In this document: positions 47,428-58,904 of the stretch, piece after piece
How positions within the stretch are numbered: the first letter of the stretch is position 1
Layout: each line of letters starts with the position of its first letter
Assembly: GCA_000827265.1 (NCBI GenBank)
Contig: KN834864.1
Span: forward strand, 79,347 to 143,346
Source of the DNA: Collybiopsis luxurians FD-317 M1
Lineage: Eukaryota; Basidiomycota; Agaricomycetes; Agaricales; Omphalotaceae
Direction of reading: 5' to 3'
Length of the DNA stretch: 64,000 nt
Translations under genes and position numbers: made by a program
The notes under the pieces: model-generated
Database searches by the model: none
What the model saw: the letters and a program-made list of their open reading frames with translations, nothing else
Told to the model about the DNA's origin: nothing

Positions 47428-47520
47428 TTCCATCTATCTATCTGTCTGTCTGTCTATCTATCTATCCATCTATCTATCCATCTGTCTGTCTGTTTGTCTG
47501 TTTATTGATCTATCTATATG
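47428..47520 (+). repeat. TCTA/TCTG/TCCA microsatellite
   Basis: Imperfect tetranucleotide run mixing TCTA, TCTG and TCCA. The other direct repeat has its own version at about 55665-55752, with different unit counts. Confidence 0.9.
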
Positions 47521-47732
47521 CTTTATGCTAACGCCGTCCGATTTGATATATTCCATTGCAGAAAGAGCCAAATTGCTGTATTTCAGTCTCAATGCACCAT
47601 TGCTCGTCCTATGATGATTTAGGTTGTCATGTTTATCCGTGATGCAAATAAGCATATAATGGGATGGACTCGGTCTCAACACATTAATTACCTATATATA
47701 TCCGTTATTCAAGCACCCTCTTTCCTACTGGA

Positions 47733-49275
47733 ATGACTATCTCTCTTGGGCCTACTTACGGAGTTTGGTTTGTTTCACTCTGGTTGGAAACAATGTGGGC
47801 AAAAAATTCTAGTCTTTTCACTCAACTCAGCAACGTTTTTAGACTATATGGGATGGGGTTGCTGCAAACTTGGTTATATTTTCATTGGTATCCCAAAGAC
47901 CATTGGTGGATAAAGTTGACAGTGAGTGCAGCTTCTATATAGAGTCATATATTTCATTGTCCACATTCTACAGGTTCTTTCCTTGACGTATGGACTAGTT
48001 TATGCAACTGTTTAGTCACCCACCTTAAATTATTAAATCACTTTCGTTACAGATGCACAGAAAGTCTTCAGGCTATATTCTTCTTTATTTCAACATATAA
48101 CCATCTCATCAGTAATTTTGGCAATACCGAATTAATTACTGTCCTCGATAGGTAAGCCTATCCAATATACATTAATCACGGTCATTAACATTTACCAATA
48201 GGTTCGATCCAGTACGTATTTCCTACGCACTTACGAGATCTCCAAATTAAACTCTTCTTTGGTAGGTTCAGCAAGTTTCGGGAGTGAGTTCCTAACATTT
48301 GAGACATTTTAATTGCTGAAAATGGTTTGCAGTATATTTCAGCTTTCATTGTCCAAATGTAAGCTGTGCTCTGATCTATCTTTTGATCAGAAATTATAAA
48401 TTGAACTCCTATAGGTACTTTGGATATTGCATCTACCGTCGTAAGGCAGCAACTTAGAATTATCCTTCCAAACCAAGCCAACAATTGTCTAGTAATCAGT
48501 CACAGGCCAGCAATTGCGGCTGTTATTGTACGTGCTTCTATTTCTCCCGTTGACTCTGTTCCAAAATTTGCAATAGGTGACACTTGCTATGGTTCAAATA
48601 GGAGCAGGAATTAGTATGTATTCAAGATATAATTTATCAAGTGGCATTTTGGTCTCATTACAGCTCAAACAGCTCAAACAGTAAAAGTGTAGGGAAATGC
48701 TCACATATTTGGCAGTTTATTTGCTCAGATATAAGTCAACTAGAACCATCCTGGCCTCCCTCTCGAAAGTTAATATAACTGAGGTAGAATACCTGCTTCA
48801 GAGCACCTCATCCTTGCTATGTGATGTGGTTATTACAACGGCCCTTTTTAGTACATTTCATAGTCAAAAATCAAGGATTCAATCGTAAGGAACAAGTCCT
48901 GAAGTGCGTTTTACATGATATTGATGGTCAGCATTTATAGCACCAAGACAATGCTACACAGACTGACTATACATGCAATCAATCGAGGAGCACTAACAGC
49001 AGTTGCAGCTACATTGAACTTTGTTCTTGTAAGTGTGATTTTCTATAAGAAGATAGAAGCTTAGTATTACTGATAGATTCTGGCGTTCCCGAGCGCCTAC
49101 TACTATTTTATTGGCCTCATTCTCAGTTGTAAATGTACGTAATTTTCCATCTGAACTGTCCATTGTATCGAGAAATTCAATGACTATAGTGTACATGAAT
49201 TCCATGTTGGCAACGTATGTTAACTGGATTGGTAGCCGCCATAGTAACTCAACTTCATTGAAGCTTAAATACTAG
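47733..49275 (+). CDS. DUF6534 multi-pass membrane protein, copy A
   Basis: It reads through if about twelve short introns are removed. It begins SLGPTYGVWFVSLWLETM, joined to LYGMGLLQTWLYFHWYPKDH, then ESLQAIFFFISTYNHLISNF. Further pieces are YISAFIVQMYFGYCIY (joined by an intron splitting ATG at 48346-48417), AAVIVTLAMVQIGAGI, LLQSTSSLLCDVVITTALFS, INRGALTAVAATLNFVL, then FPSAYYYFIGLILSCKLYMNSMLAT, and stop TAG 49273-49275. These are hallmarks of the fungal DUF6534 family, which has about seven membrane helices and no known function. Donors at the sites where copy A-prime is broken are normal here, so this copy may be functional. Some middle junctions (48200-48440) are uncertain. Confidence 0.72.
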
Positions 49276-49510
49276 AGCATATGTTTCAAACTCATCCCAG
49301 CAAGATGTCCACCCCTGGCAGTCCATTCCTCTTCAAACATTACCGGCTTCCCAGAGAGCAACAGAAGGTTCCCGAGGTATAGCAATCGAAACCATAACAT
49401 CTATTCATTTTGATGAGCCTGGTCTAGTAAGCAGCAGCTATCTTACATAGTATTATGTCATGCTAAAAATTGAGATGAAACAGGCCAAAGTCCCAAAAAC
49501 TTCGTTGGTG

Positions 49511-49988
49511 CCAGTAGGGATCCACACAGTAACTGTATAGTACGGCTTACGGTACCGGCTGCACGGGTACCCGTAACCGTACGGTAAACTGTAAAGGGTG
49601 GCCGTACTCATTTTTTACGGCTGCTATATGGGTATCCCGTACTGCAGGAATTGGGCTACTAATATGTAGCGTGTTGAGGGATAGCCGCCAGTGGTTGTTT
49701 GGCTGCTCCGCTTGAACAATCTTCATTTTGCTTCTGTTGGCTCATACTTCACATTGTAGATATATATACATTCTGCCTACTCTTACAAATTTGTTTTTGC
49801 ACTCCTGTTCTTTGCACTCTCACTTGATCAACCACTATTTTGTTAAACACAGGGCAGTGGTTTGATAAGAGTAGTGAAACTCAAATATTGGATACAATTG
49901 AATCAATTGATTATTCTGTTCTATGGTACTGGCCTCGAAGTAGGCCTTAATATACTACATAACACAGTATTCAGAAAGTCCTACATAC
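49511..49988. repeat. 478-nt segment present only in repeat A
   Basis: Repeat A-prime is continuous across this point (57783/57784). The segment opens with a palindrome-rich patch (49540-49645) of TACGG, CCGTA, GGTACC and CGGGTACCCG words. No clear terminal repeats or target duplication seen, so insertion into A and deletion from A-prime are both possible. Confidence 0.7.
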
Positions 49989-50418
49989 TTCTTCCACCAA
50001 TATCTGAGTAATACTGTCTGCAGTAGATGAGTAAGTAATGGGTAATCCAGCTTGGAGTTACATGTGCCGGATTGTATCACTAATGACCAACTTAGAAATA
50101 CAACATTACTGTATAACCCAAGATGCTCAAATCAATAATTTTGCATCATTAAAGTTGACTGGGACCCAGTGGCCACTATTCAAGTTAGCAAACCAGGTAC
50201 AGGTATACAGGTGCCGGCTATAAGTATGCTCGTCCGCACACCAGGGCTCCTGGACCCCGCATCATACCTTGAATTCCAAACCATAACCCTAGGTTAGGGT
50301 TCGGAACTCATAAACCTAGCCTGTCTAACCCTGAACCACCACATTGCATGTGCACAAAAACTGCTATCTGTAATATGCCCATAATACTGTAAAAATATTA
50401 AATCCATAGCATGTGAAT

Positions 50419-50857
50419 ACAGAACAGATTGATGCTCAGAACAGTAAGGTTGAGAACAGGAAGCAGGTACATTCTGCATCAAAGCATCACTTTACAGAAC
50501 AGGTAGCAGGTCTTTCAAACCACATATCATATGTTCTGAGAACAGCATAATTTGGGGAATATGGGTTTTCAGAACAGGTGTATATTTCCCTTCAATTTAA
50601 GAACAGGTTAGTAATTTCAGCAGAACAGGTCATTTCTCAGAACATGTTGAAAGAGGCAAATGGATTCAGAGATGTGAGAGCAGGTTCATCTCAGAACAGG
50701 AACAACATGGAAACTAGGGAACAGCCTCAGATTGAACAGGTTGAGGTTGAGAACAGGTTAAAGGTGAGATCAGGTTAAAAGTGAGAACAAGTAGAAAATG
50801 AGAACAGGTTGAATGTGAGAACAGGTGACACAGGTTAACTTTGAGAATAGGTAACAG
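50419..50857 (+). repeat. irregular minisatellite of AGAACAGGTT
   Basis: About 440 nt in which the decamer AGAACAGGTT and close variants recur at irregular spacing, becoming dense and nearly tandem from 50730 to 50850. At least nine exact ACAGGT cores can be counted. It starts just past the end of homology with repeat A-prime and is absent at the matching place (58146 onward). Confidence 0.85.
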
Positions 50858-51354
50858 TAAGACAAGCTCTAATGAAGACAGGTTGAAATATTATACTGGT
50901 AAGCAATAGGGCAGAGTATATACTAGAAAGAAAAACCTCAATACTTAAAATTTCTATAATAAACTAGTAGGGCACTCAATTTTTCCTGTCCCCAAAAAAG
51001 AACTTCGTGTGACATATGATTCAAGCATTAGGACCTTCGACTGGATAAGCTTGAGCTGAAAGATCAAATTCTCCCTCGAGGTATCGGACTTTCAACTGGA
51101 TAAACTCAAGGACAAAAGATCCGACTGTTCCTTGAGGTATCCAAGAGGCGGGTAGTTTTTGAGATAGGCGGAGGATACATACCTGGGCATCTTGACGCTC
51201 ACATGTTGCTGTGCAAAGCTTTATCTTTCTAGCTTACATACCCTGTGATTCACTCTGCTCCGCTGGGCACAATTTCTGTTATCCATTCCGCATGCTCGTG
51301 AAAAAAAAGAACGAACAGGCTGTGATCAGGGCTGGTCGGGGGGGGGAGGTCACA
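50858..51354. other. spacer before inverted repeat arm 2
   Basis: About 500 nt. One phrase built on GACTGGATAA / CTCGAGGTAT occurs twice (51030-51090 and 51090-51150). No gene. Confidence 0.4.
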
Positions 51355-51386
51355 TGAAGCTATATCCATTCACTCAGTAAACACCA

Positions 51387-51983
51387 TTAAAGGCAACATT
51401 GTTTCTCAACCAAACCGACGCGATGGCGGTTCTGTGGATCGAGAAGGAACCTGTACAAGGGTTCGCCTAGCATTGTTCGGATGCTTCGGAACTCTGTTGG
51501 CATATCATCCGACATGAAACTGTCTGACAGGGACTCGAATTGGCAAGTTGGAGAACTGTTTGAGCTGAAATTGGATGAGAGGGATGAAGGTGTGATTGAG
51601 CGTTTGAAGGCATTTACCTGTCTTCTTCTAGTAAAATGTAAGTGAGCCGTGAGTTTATGACCATTTCGCAAGGTAAGTTTCGAAGTTTTAACCTTTCGCT
51701 TCAAAGCTCTCTAGCTCATCTTTCAGTTCTTTCATGCCCGACTGCCCTGGGGCATACTTTTCCAGCTCAATAGCGTGCGCGAAACTTGGTGGGGATTCTG
51801 GAATTCCTGATTCGGCGGAGGCATGGTAATCTTCCTCGTTGTCCATTAAAAGAACTAGGAGCTTCAAGACTTTGTTCGTTGGTGGTGGTGGTTGAGGATG
51901 AGAAAAGTTTCTGGATGTGTCATTCTCACCTTCTCGAAAACTCTCTAACTTCACAGAAACGTAATTGTGATATACTTATCCAT
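51387..51983 (-). pseudogene. uncharacterised gene X, copy 2, decayed
   Basis: On the minus strand ATG 51983 begins MDKYITITFL and stops at once at TGA, because the bases equivalent to TCAAACT of copy 3 are missing. The later parts (ESGIPESPPSFAHAIELEKY, KDELESFEAKG, SFMSDDMPTEFRSIRTMLGE) and the same altered C-terminus NRHRVGLVEKQCCL are shared with copy 1. The shared defects indicate copies 1 and 2 derive from one already altered ancestor. Confidence 0.65.
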
Positions 51984-52229
51984 GGCAGCTTCGAATTCAC
52001 TGATGGATCTTCTTTCCCTATAGCGGATGAAATAGTAAGCGGCCTTCGAGGCCGTATATTTGTCTTACTTGAAGATTTAGGACTGCTACAACGATACGCA
52101 AATTAGGGCTGATAGCGGTACCTGCTTCGCTACAGTAGTGCTCTTCGCAAGAGTGGCTCAGGCGCTTGTTGGGCGCTTTCCCATATAAATCTAAATAGAG
52201 ACAAACAGACCTCTTATTCAGTTACCGTA

Positions 52230-53433
52230 ATGTCTTTTCCAAGAGGCGTCCATCGAAGCCCAAAGCCTGGCACCTCCGATTTTGAGTTTGGCCAAAAGCA
52301 AGCTGCCCAACAGCTCATATACTACCACACCCTTTGCGCGGCTTTGCAAGAAAAATTCTCGGTTAGCGTATCGAAAGGAATGCAAGTCGCGTTTACTTTT
52401 CTGGTTAATTGTCGTTAAGCTTTTCTCAGAGCTGGACCGGACGCAAACGGAAATGTCGATACAGCAATCACCTTGGCAGTCCTCGCAGGTCGACCTCTCT
52501 CCGATATCAACTTTTCGGATTACACAAACTTTGCATTGGACCCGATTCAAAGGGTCAAATTGGAGATACGTCCCGGAGGTTTAGCTCTCAAGGATGACCT
52601 CAAATTCTGGCATGGTTATTTCAAGTCCGATCGCGAGGTGCGTGAAGGCGGCGTCCTGTGTTGCACCCACCCCAACTATTCTCGCGAGTTTTGGCCTATT
52701 ATATATAACTATAATGCCTGCGGTCGGACAGGAAACGCACAGTGGGACGAACTATTCAACAGACTCAAGTCAGAGGGATACCCAAAGAACATCATACCTT
52801 GCAGAGTAAGCGTTCTATGGCTTCGTTCGCACTAATCTCACAGTAACTGTTCTTTCATTACTAGTACTACGGTACGGAAGCAGGTTGCTGGGACGGCGCA
52901 TGCCCATTCCTCCATGATCAAGGAGCCGCATCGTCTACTCGCGAAGCTATTCTGAAAGCCAGGTGCAAGACGTTCGACTACAAACACAAGCCCACTCCAC
53001 AGCAATGCGCCGCTCGCATCAGGCTCCTATTAAACCGTGAAGCAGGCCCTAACGCATCACTCGAAGTACGAGAAGCCCTTATGCGCAAAATCCGGGAGGA
53101 GGTCAAAGGCGATCGTGCGTATTGTGCGAATCCAGAATGTATGGAGCCTTGGAAGGAGAATCAGCCCAAGTCCCCGTTGCAAAACTGTAGCCGCTGCAAG
53201 TTTACCATGTACTGCTCCGTGAGTTCATATCGCTCTATCTAGTTACTTTTTGTTTGAACTCGAGCGTTCTGCTTTCTTTGTTCCAGAATGAGTGTCAAAG
53301 GAAGGACTGGAAACGCCACAAAGCAGAACCCTGTGCTCCGATTGAAGAGCTTATCGAAAATGACGATCTTTGGAATCCCATTGGTACGCGCAAGGGTACG
53401 GAGTTTTTCAAGACGAACTGGGGGGATGCCTGA
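52230..53433 (+). CDS. MYND-finger / CCCH-like protein, copy 2 (intact)
   Basis: Exon 1 starts at ATG 52230 (MSFPRGVHRSPKPGTSDFEF). It is joined near 52391-52429 by an unusually short intron to exon 2 (about 52430-52805), then 52865-53218 and 53287-53433. The exon 1-2 junction is the least certain: only a 39-nt intron keeps the frame GPDANGNVDTAITLAVLAGR. A C-x8-C-x4-C-x3-H element (CRYYGTEAGCWDGACPFLH) bridges exons 2 and 3 and resembles a CCCH zinc finger. The C-terminal MYND finger has CANPEC, CSRC, YCSNEC and HKAEPC. It ends TEFFKTNWGDA, stop 53431-53433. The function is probably protein-protein interaction, perhaps with RNA or DNA contact through the CCCH element. It is divergent to X2, sharing an upstream region of about 250 nt. 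Confidence 0.78.
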
Positions 53434-53831
53434 ATTGGGAACGAAATAGCAACTTGCGCTCAACCTGTTGATGAATTTTCCGTTGATGTTCATATATGTT
53501 TGTGTAACATAGTTTCGAAGCTCACGTTTAGCAATAACAGCGCGACGATCCAGCTCCACCGTCGAAGATCGAGAATGCCTAGGAATCTGCCGCGACTTGA
53601 GGGCTCGCAAGGAGTTTCGAGATATTCCTGATGCTGTTGGAGTAACACTGAAGGAGCGAGCGAGAAACTTGTTGAAGAATGAAAGATGCTCTGAGTTAAC
53701 GAGAAAAGATGGATAGAACTATCTATTTGCCTCCAGATATTGGGGGATTGAGTTGTTACATACTTTATGATCATGTTGGACTCTACTCGACCGAGCTCTA
53801 AGTATTGATCGGCATGAACACTTGCATAGGT

Positions 53832-54875
53832 TCACCAAGAAATTTTCGTTCCATCAACGTTGATAAACTCCCCTCCGTCTTTCTCTCGAGTGGCATCATG
53901 TATAATCTTGACGAGCGCAGTTGCACACTCTTCGGTAGAAATCTGGATTTGATCTTGCACAGAACCGAGAACGCCACTCTTATCCATCTCACGATTGTAA
54001 GCGGCTACCAGCAATATTGTGAGCATAAGGGATACGTCTGACAAACGAGCGCACAACCCGACACTCACCCATGTCTGTTTGAACAATCCCAGGAGCAATT
54101 GGGAAGCAAGCTACACCGCTTGTTCAATAATGACGTTCAGAATAGATGCGAACGAAGGTAACCTACTGAGCCAGTCATTTTCAACGTGTATTTTCCTGGA
54201 GACATAATTGAGAGCTGCTTTCGTGGACCCGTAGCAAGCGTATCCCATAGGAAGATCAATGAACGAAGTCAGACTGGCAAGCCCACTGGTAACCGGAATG
54301 AACTTGGGGTTATTGCTTGCTTTCAAGAGATCCAGCATGGCTTGAAAGAGAACGACAATTCCAACCACGTTGATCTGTGGTTTCCTGGTTGAATAAAACA
54401 TTCAAGCAGAAGCATTTCCCGCAACACACCTCGAAATGCTCTCGTAGCGCTTCTGCCGGAGTTTCAGAGACAGGTCCCAAATATGTAGAAATTGCTGCTC
54501 ATATTTAGAAGGCTGAAAACAAATGCAGGCATGAAGGAGGAGCACCTGCATTCCCAATCACTATGTCGACGACACCATGCTTGGATTTTATTGTATCGGC
54601 AATCGCTTTGTTACCGACTATATCACCCGCCACGAATTGAACTGGCGCAATCTTGCCCGGGTAGTTGGAGACGAGCTTTTCTAGATTGATTGCTTTTGTC
54701 GGGTCCCGAACGCCCGCATAGATGAAGACCCCCTCTTGAGCAGCGAGCTCGGCTACTAAAGCTAGACCTGCATGAGAGAGAATGAGCACGCAGTGTTCAT
54801 TACCCGTGCGGCGGTAAAGGACGAACCGATGCCTCTATTAGAACCAGTCACGAAATATACCGTCGTTGTGGGCAT
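53832..54875 (-). CDS. short-chain dehydrogenase/reductase, SDR 4
   Basis: Minus-strand paralogue of SDR 3 with the same six exons. ATG 54875 begins MPTTTVYFVTGSNRGIG. GNAG, Ser in FIPVTSGLAS, YGSTKAALNY and PIAPGIVQTDM are all intact; it ends GGEFINVDGTKISW, stop 53832-53834. A few substitutions separate it from SDR 3 (FIDLP for FIDFP, AAYNREM for AASNREM, IIHDATREK for IIYGATREK). It lies at the far end of inverted repeat arm 2. Confidence 0.87.
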
Positions 54876-55664
54876 TATGATTTTAGGGATAAATTACCTC
54901 TGGATAAAGCATTCTCGCTCTGTATTTATTGCGTAGCCGATACCAACAGCTGCGCAGTGGTATAAGAAAAAGCCGTCGGGTTCGGAGTAATTATGACCAG
55001 CGGGCCTAACTTCACCAATGCCGAGCACAATGGTAACAGGAACATAAATGAACTTGTGTTCTTGAGACCCGATCACACTGGTGTGAGGCCTGGTTATCTC
55101 CTGCGTGAATAGTGGCGCACATTTACTCTATTTGCACAATCAATTGCCATTATCCACGCAAGGGATAACCGGACTTCAGCGTCAGTCCTCTTGCATGTGC
55201 TGTGTTATTACAACACCACATCGAGCACAGAACAAGGGAAAGTCCACTTATTTCGCAACAGTTTCTAAAAGATTTTCTCGCAACTCTTTTTAAGATCCAG
55301 GAGCAACGGTGGTTCTACTAAGATCTTTTAGTTGTGAGTAGACACTGATGACCGTCCAAATGTTACCTTTCACCTAAGTGAAGAACAATCAGAAAGTGAT
55401 TGTTTCTGCCCTTACGGAAAGCCAAAATTTTACCCGGGTAGAATTGTCCTTCCAATTCAGAAAAGGTGGGTGCGTTGAAATCGGATCTTTCCCATTGTTC
55501 TTCTCTTCGATGTAAGTGAAAGAAGTGAAGGTGCGTAACTTGCGGCAGGTATACGGAACAAGCGGAGTTGTTTCAGTCTCAATACACTCATTGCTTTGTT
55601 CCATGCAACCTGTGCATTCTGGGAGACCTCACTGCGTAATGATTATTCATCTTTCCATCTTTCC

Positions 55665-55752
55665 ACCTATCTGTCTGTCTGTCTATCTATCTATCCATCC
55701 ATCCATCCATCTATCCATCCATCTGTTTGTCTGTCTATCGATCTATCTATAT
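55665..55752 (+). repeat. TCTG/TCTA/TCCA microsatellite
   Basis: Counterpart of the run at 47428-47520 within repeat A-prime, with a longer TCCA portion. Confidence 0.9.
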
Positions 55753-56017
55753 GCTTTATGCTAACACTGTCCGATTTGATATATTCCATTGCAGAAAGAG
55801 CCAAGCTGCTGCATTTCAGTCTCAATGCACCATTGCTCGTCCTATGATGATTTAAGTTGCCACGTTTATCCAGAAAGCTGCTTGAGTACCGATTGCCTAA
55901 ACGTTTATCCTTGATGCCAATAAGCATATAATGGGATGGACTCGGTCTCAAAACACTAATTACCCATATATCCATTATTCAAGCACCCTCTTTCCTACTG
56001 GAATCCACAAGTTCACA

Positions 56018-57548
56018 ATGACTATCTCTCCGAGTCTTGGGCCTCCTTACGGAGTTTGGTTTGTTTCACTCTGGTTAGAAACAATGTGGGCAAAAAATTT
56101 TAGTCTTTTCACTCAACTCAGCAACGTTTTTAGACTATATGGGATGGGGTTGCGGCAAACTAGGTTATATTTTCATTGGTATCCCAAAGACCATTGGTGG
56201 ATAAAGTTGACAGTTAGTGCAGCTTCTATATAGAGCCATATATTTCATTGTCTACATTCTACAGGTTCTTTCCTTGACGTATGGACTAGTTTATGCAACT
56301 GTTTAGTCACCCACCTTAAATTATTAGATCACTTTCGTTACAGATGCACAGAAAGTCTTCAGGCTATATTCTTCTTTATTTCAACATATAACCATCTCAT
56401 CAGTAATTTTGGCAATACCGAATTAATTAAGCCTATTCAATATAAATTATTCAGGGTCATTAGCATATACCAATAGGTTTGATCCAGTACGTATTTCCTG
56501 CGCACTTACGAGATCTCCAAATTAAACTCTTCTTTGGTAGGTTCAGCAAGTTTCGGGAGTGAGTTCCTAACATTTGAGACATTTTAATTGCTGAAAATGG
56601 TTTGCAGTATATTTCAGCTTTCATTGTCCAAATGTAAGCTGCGCTCTGATCTATCTTTTGATCAGAAATTATAAATTGAACTCCTGTAGGTACTTTGGAT
56701 ATTGCATCTACCGTCGTAAGACAGCAACTTAGAGGTATCCTTCCAAACCAAGCCAACAATTGTCTAGTTCAGTCACAGGTCAGCAATTGCGGCTGTTATT
56801 GTACATGCTGCTATTTCTCCCGTTGACTCTGTTCCAAAATTTGCAATAGGTGACACTTGCTATGGTTCAAATAGGAGCAGGAATTAGTATGTATTCAAGA
56901 TATAGTTTATCAAGTGGCACTTTGGTCTCATTACAGATCAAACAGCTTAAGCAATAAAAGTGTAGGGAAATGCTCACATATTTGGTAGTTTACTTGCTCA
57001 GATATAAGTCGACTAGAACCATCCTGGCCTTCCTCTCGAAAGTTAATATAACTGAGGTAGAATACCTGCTTCAGAGCACCTCATCCTTGCTATGTGATGT
57101 GGTTATTACAACGGCCCTTTTTAGTACATTTCATAGCCAAAAATCAAGGATTCAATCATAAGGAACAAATCCTGAAGTGCGCTTTACATGATATTGATGG
57201 TCGGTATTTATAGCACCAAGACAATGCTACACAGACTGACTATACATGCAATCAATCGAGGAGCACTAACAGCAGTTGCAGCTACATTGAACTTTGTTCT
57301 TGTAAGTGTGATTTTCTATAAGAAGATAGAAGCTTAGTATTACTGATAGATTCTGGCGTTCCCGAGCGCCTACTACTATTTTATTGGCCTCATTCTCAGT
57401 TGTAAATGTACGTAATTTTCCATCTGAACTGTCCATTGTATCGAGAAATTCAATGACTATAGTGTACATGAATTCCATGTTGGCAACGTATGTTAACTGG
57501 ATTGGTAGCCGCCATAGTAACTCAACTTCATTGAAGCTTAAATACTAG
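56018..57548 (+). pseudogene. DUF6534 membrane protein, copy A-prime, splice sites lost
   Basis: Over 95 percent similar by eye to 47733-49275. Two donors are destroyed. About 16 nt are missing after AATTAATTA near 56430, removing the end of an exon and its GT. The donor at 57158 reads ATAAGG where copy A has GTAAGG. Stop TAG 57546-57548. Exon skipping could still yield a product, but the normal protein should not form. Confidence 0.7.
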
Positions 57549-58146
57549 AGCATATGTTTCAAACTCATCCCAGCAAGATGTCCACCCCTGGCAGTCCATT
57601 CCTCTTCAAACATTACCGGCTTCCCAGAGAGCAACAGAAGGTTCCCGAGGTATAGCAGTCGAAACCATAACATCTATTCATTTTGATGAGCCTGGTCTAG
57701 TAAGCAGCAGCTATCTTCCATAGTATTATGTCATGCTAAAAATTGAGACAAAACAGGCCAAAGTCCCAAAAACTTCGTCGGTGTTCTTCTACCAATATCT
57801 GAGTAATACTGTCCGCAGTAGATGAGTAAGTAATGGGTTATCCAGCTTGGAGCTACATGTGCCAGACTGTATCACTAATAACCAACCAAGATATACAACA
57901 TTACAGTATAACCCAAGATGCTCAAATTTGCATCATTAAAGTTGACTGGGACCCAGTGGCCACTATTTTCAAGTTAGCAAACCAGGTACAGGTATACAGG
58001 TGCCGACTATATGCCCTTCTGCACACCAGAGCTCCTGGACCCTGCATCATACCCTGAATTCCGAACACTAACCCTGGATTAGGGTTCGGAACTCTAAACC
58101 TAGCCTGTCTAACCCTGAACCACCACGTTGCATGTGCACAAAAACT

Positions 58147-58535
58147 GACTGTAATTTTATTGAACGATATCTAATTCCCAAATATTGTCAATGTTTTGAC
58201 CTGCTCCATTACAGTGTTAGGGCTGGGTCAGCTAGCTCTAACCGGAGCGAGCAATTACATTGCAGTGCAGAATTTGAATTTTCTAAATTCCGCTCCCATT
58301 ATACTTATCCATCAAAATACCAGGAATTGAAAGACATATTGCTATAAGTATAATTTTAGATTTCCATTAAATGGCCAAAACCACATATTTTTTATTGCGC
58401 AGTAGCTCTGGCAAAATTGAAGTCATGAGCAAATACTTTTAGGATGCAGTCGAGTAAGAGAGTTCCTGGCGTGTAAACAAATGAAGCTCCCCCAAGAAAT
58501 GACGGTGGGTCTAGTATTGTTTTGTTTTGAACCAG
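58147..58535. other. spacer before module 3
   Basis: About 390 nt not shared with repeat A. AT-rich, no gene. Confidence 0.4.
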
Positions 58536-58745
58536 GAAAACAGATTAACATGATTGGAACTGTTGTTCTCTTTCAAGCTATGCTGGATCTCTTGAAAGCC
58601 TAAATATCCCAAGTTCATTCAGGTTAGCAAATTACCAATGGGGTTGCCAGCCTTACTTTGTGCATTTATCTTCCTATGGGATACAGTTGCTACAATTCAA
58701 TAAAAACAGCTCTCAATTATGTCTCCAGAGAAATACATTTTGGGA
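58536..58745 (+). pseudogene. SDR fragment (module 3)
   Basis: Matches exon 4 of SDR 3 and SDR 4: the acceptor region, then INMIGTVVLFQAMLDLLKA and an immediate TAA, then a degraded counterpart of MGYACYGSTKAALNYVSRKI in which Tyr-Gly-Ser is partly retained. No other SDR exons are present. It is a remnant of a third module copy. Confidence 0.8.
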
Positions 58746-58904
58746 GTGTTACCCTTTGTTCGCATACTCAACCCCCGAATATTTAGAGGCAAATAGATAA
58801 ATTGAAATCCATCTTTGTTTACAAGCTCAGAATGTCTGTGATCCCTCTTCAATGATTTTCTCTCCTGTGCTTCTCTCGCAAAGTCAAAGATTTCTCAATC
58901 AGAT

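Larger units (their letters stand above)
46707..50361 (+). repeat. direct repeat A carrying a DUF6534 gene
   Basis: Highly similar to 54933-58146 in the same orientation, from the block CAGCTGCGCAGTGGTATA to CATGTGCACAAAAACTG. It contains 478 nt (49511-49988) that the other copy lacks. No reverse transcriptase, integrase or transposase is seen. Confidence 0.9.
51355..54935 (-). repeat. inverted repeat arm 2 (module 2: X2, MYND 2, SDR 4)
   Basis: Reverse-complement counterpart of 42487-46065, about 3.5 kb, similar from end to end with scattered substitutions and small indels. The unique distance between the arms is about 5.3 kb. Confidence 0.9.
54933..58146 (+). repeat. direct repeat A-prime carrying a DUF6534 remnant
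   Basis: Second copy of 46707-50361. It starts at the edge of inverted arm 2 and ends about 400 nt before the SDR fragment of module 3. Confidence 0.9.

Noticed and set aside
50284..50302. Telomere-like CCCTA...TTAGGG words (also near 58064-58090 and 34672)
   Set aside because: Single degenerate units without tandem repetition; more likely chance.
50419..50857. CRISPR-like array
   Set aside because: The repeat word is short and irregular, spacers are uneven and the DNA is eukaryotic.
46707..58146. The two direct repeats as long terminal repeats of a retrotransposon
   Set aside because: They are about 3 kb, contain a host-type DUF6534 gene, and no polymerase, integrase or primer-binding site lies between them; SDR/MYND/X genes do.
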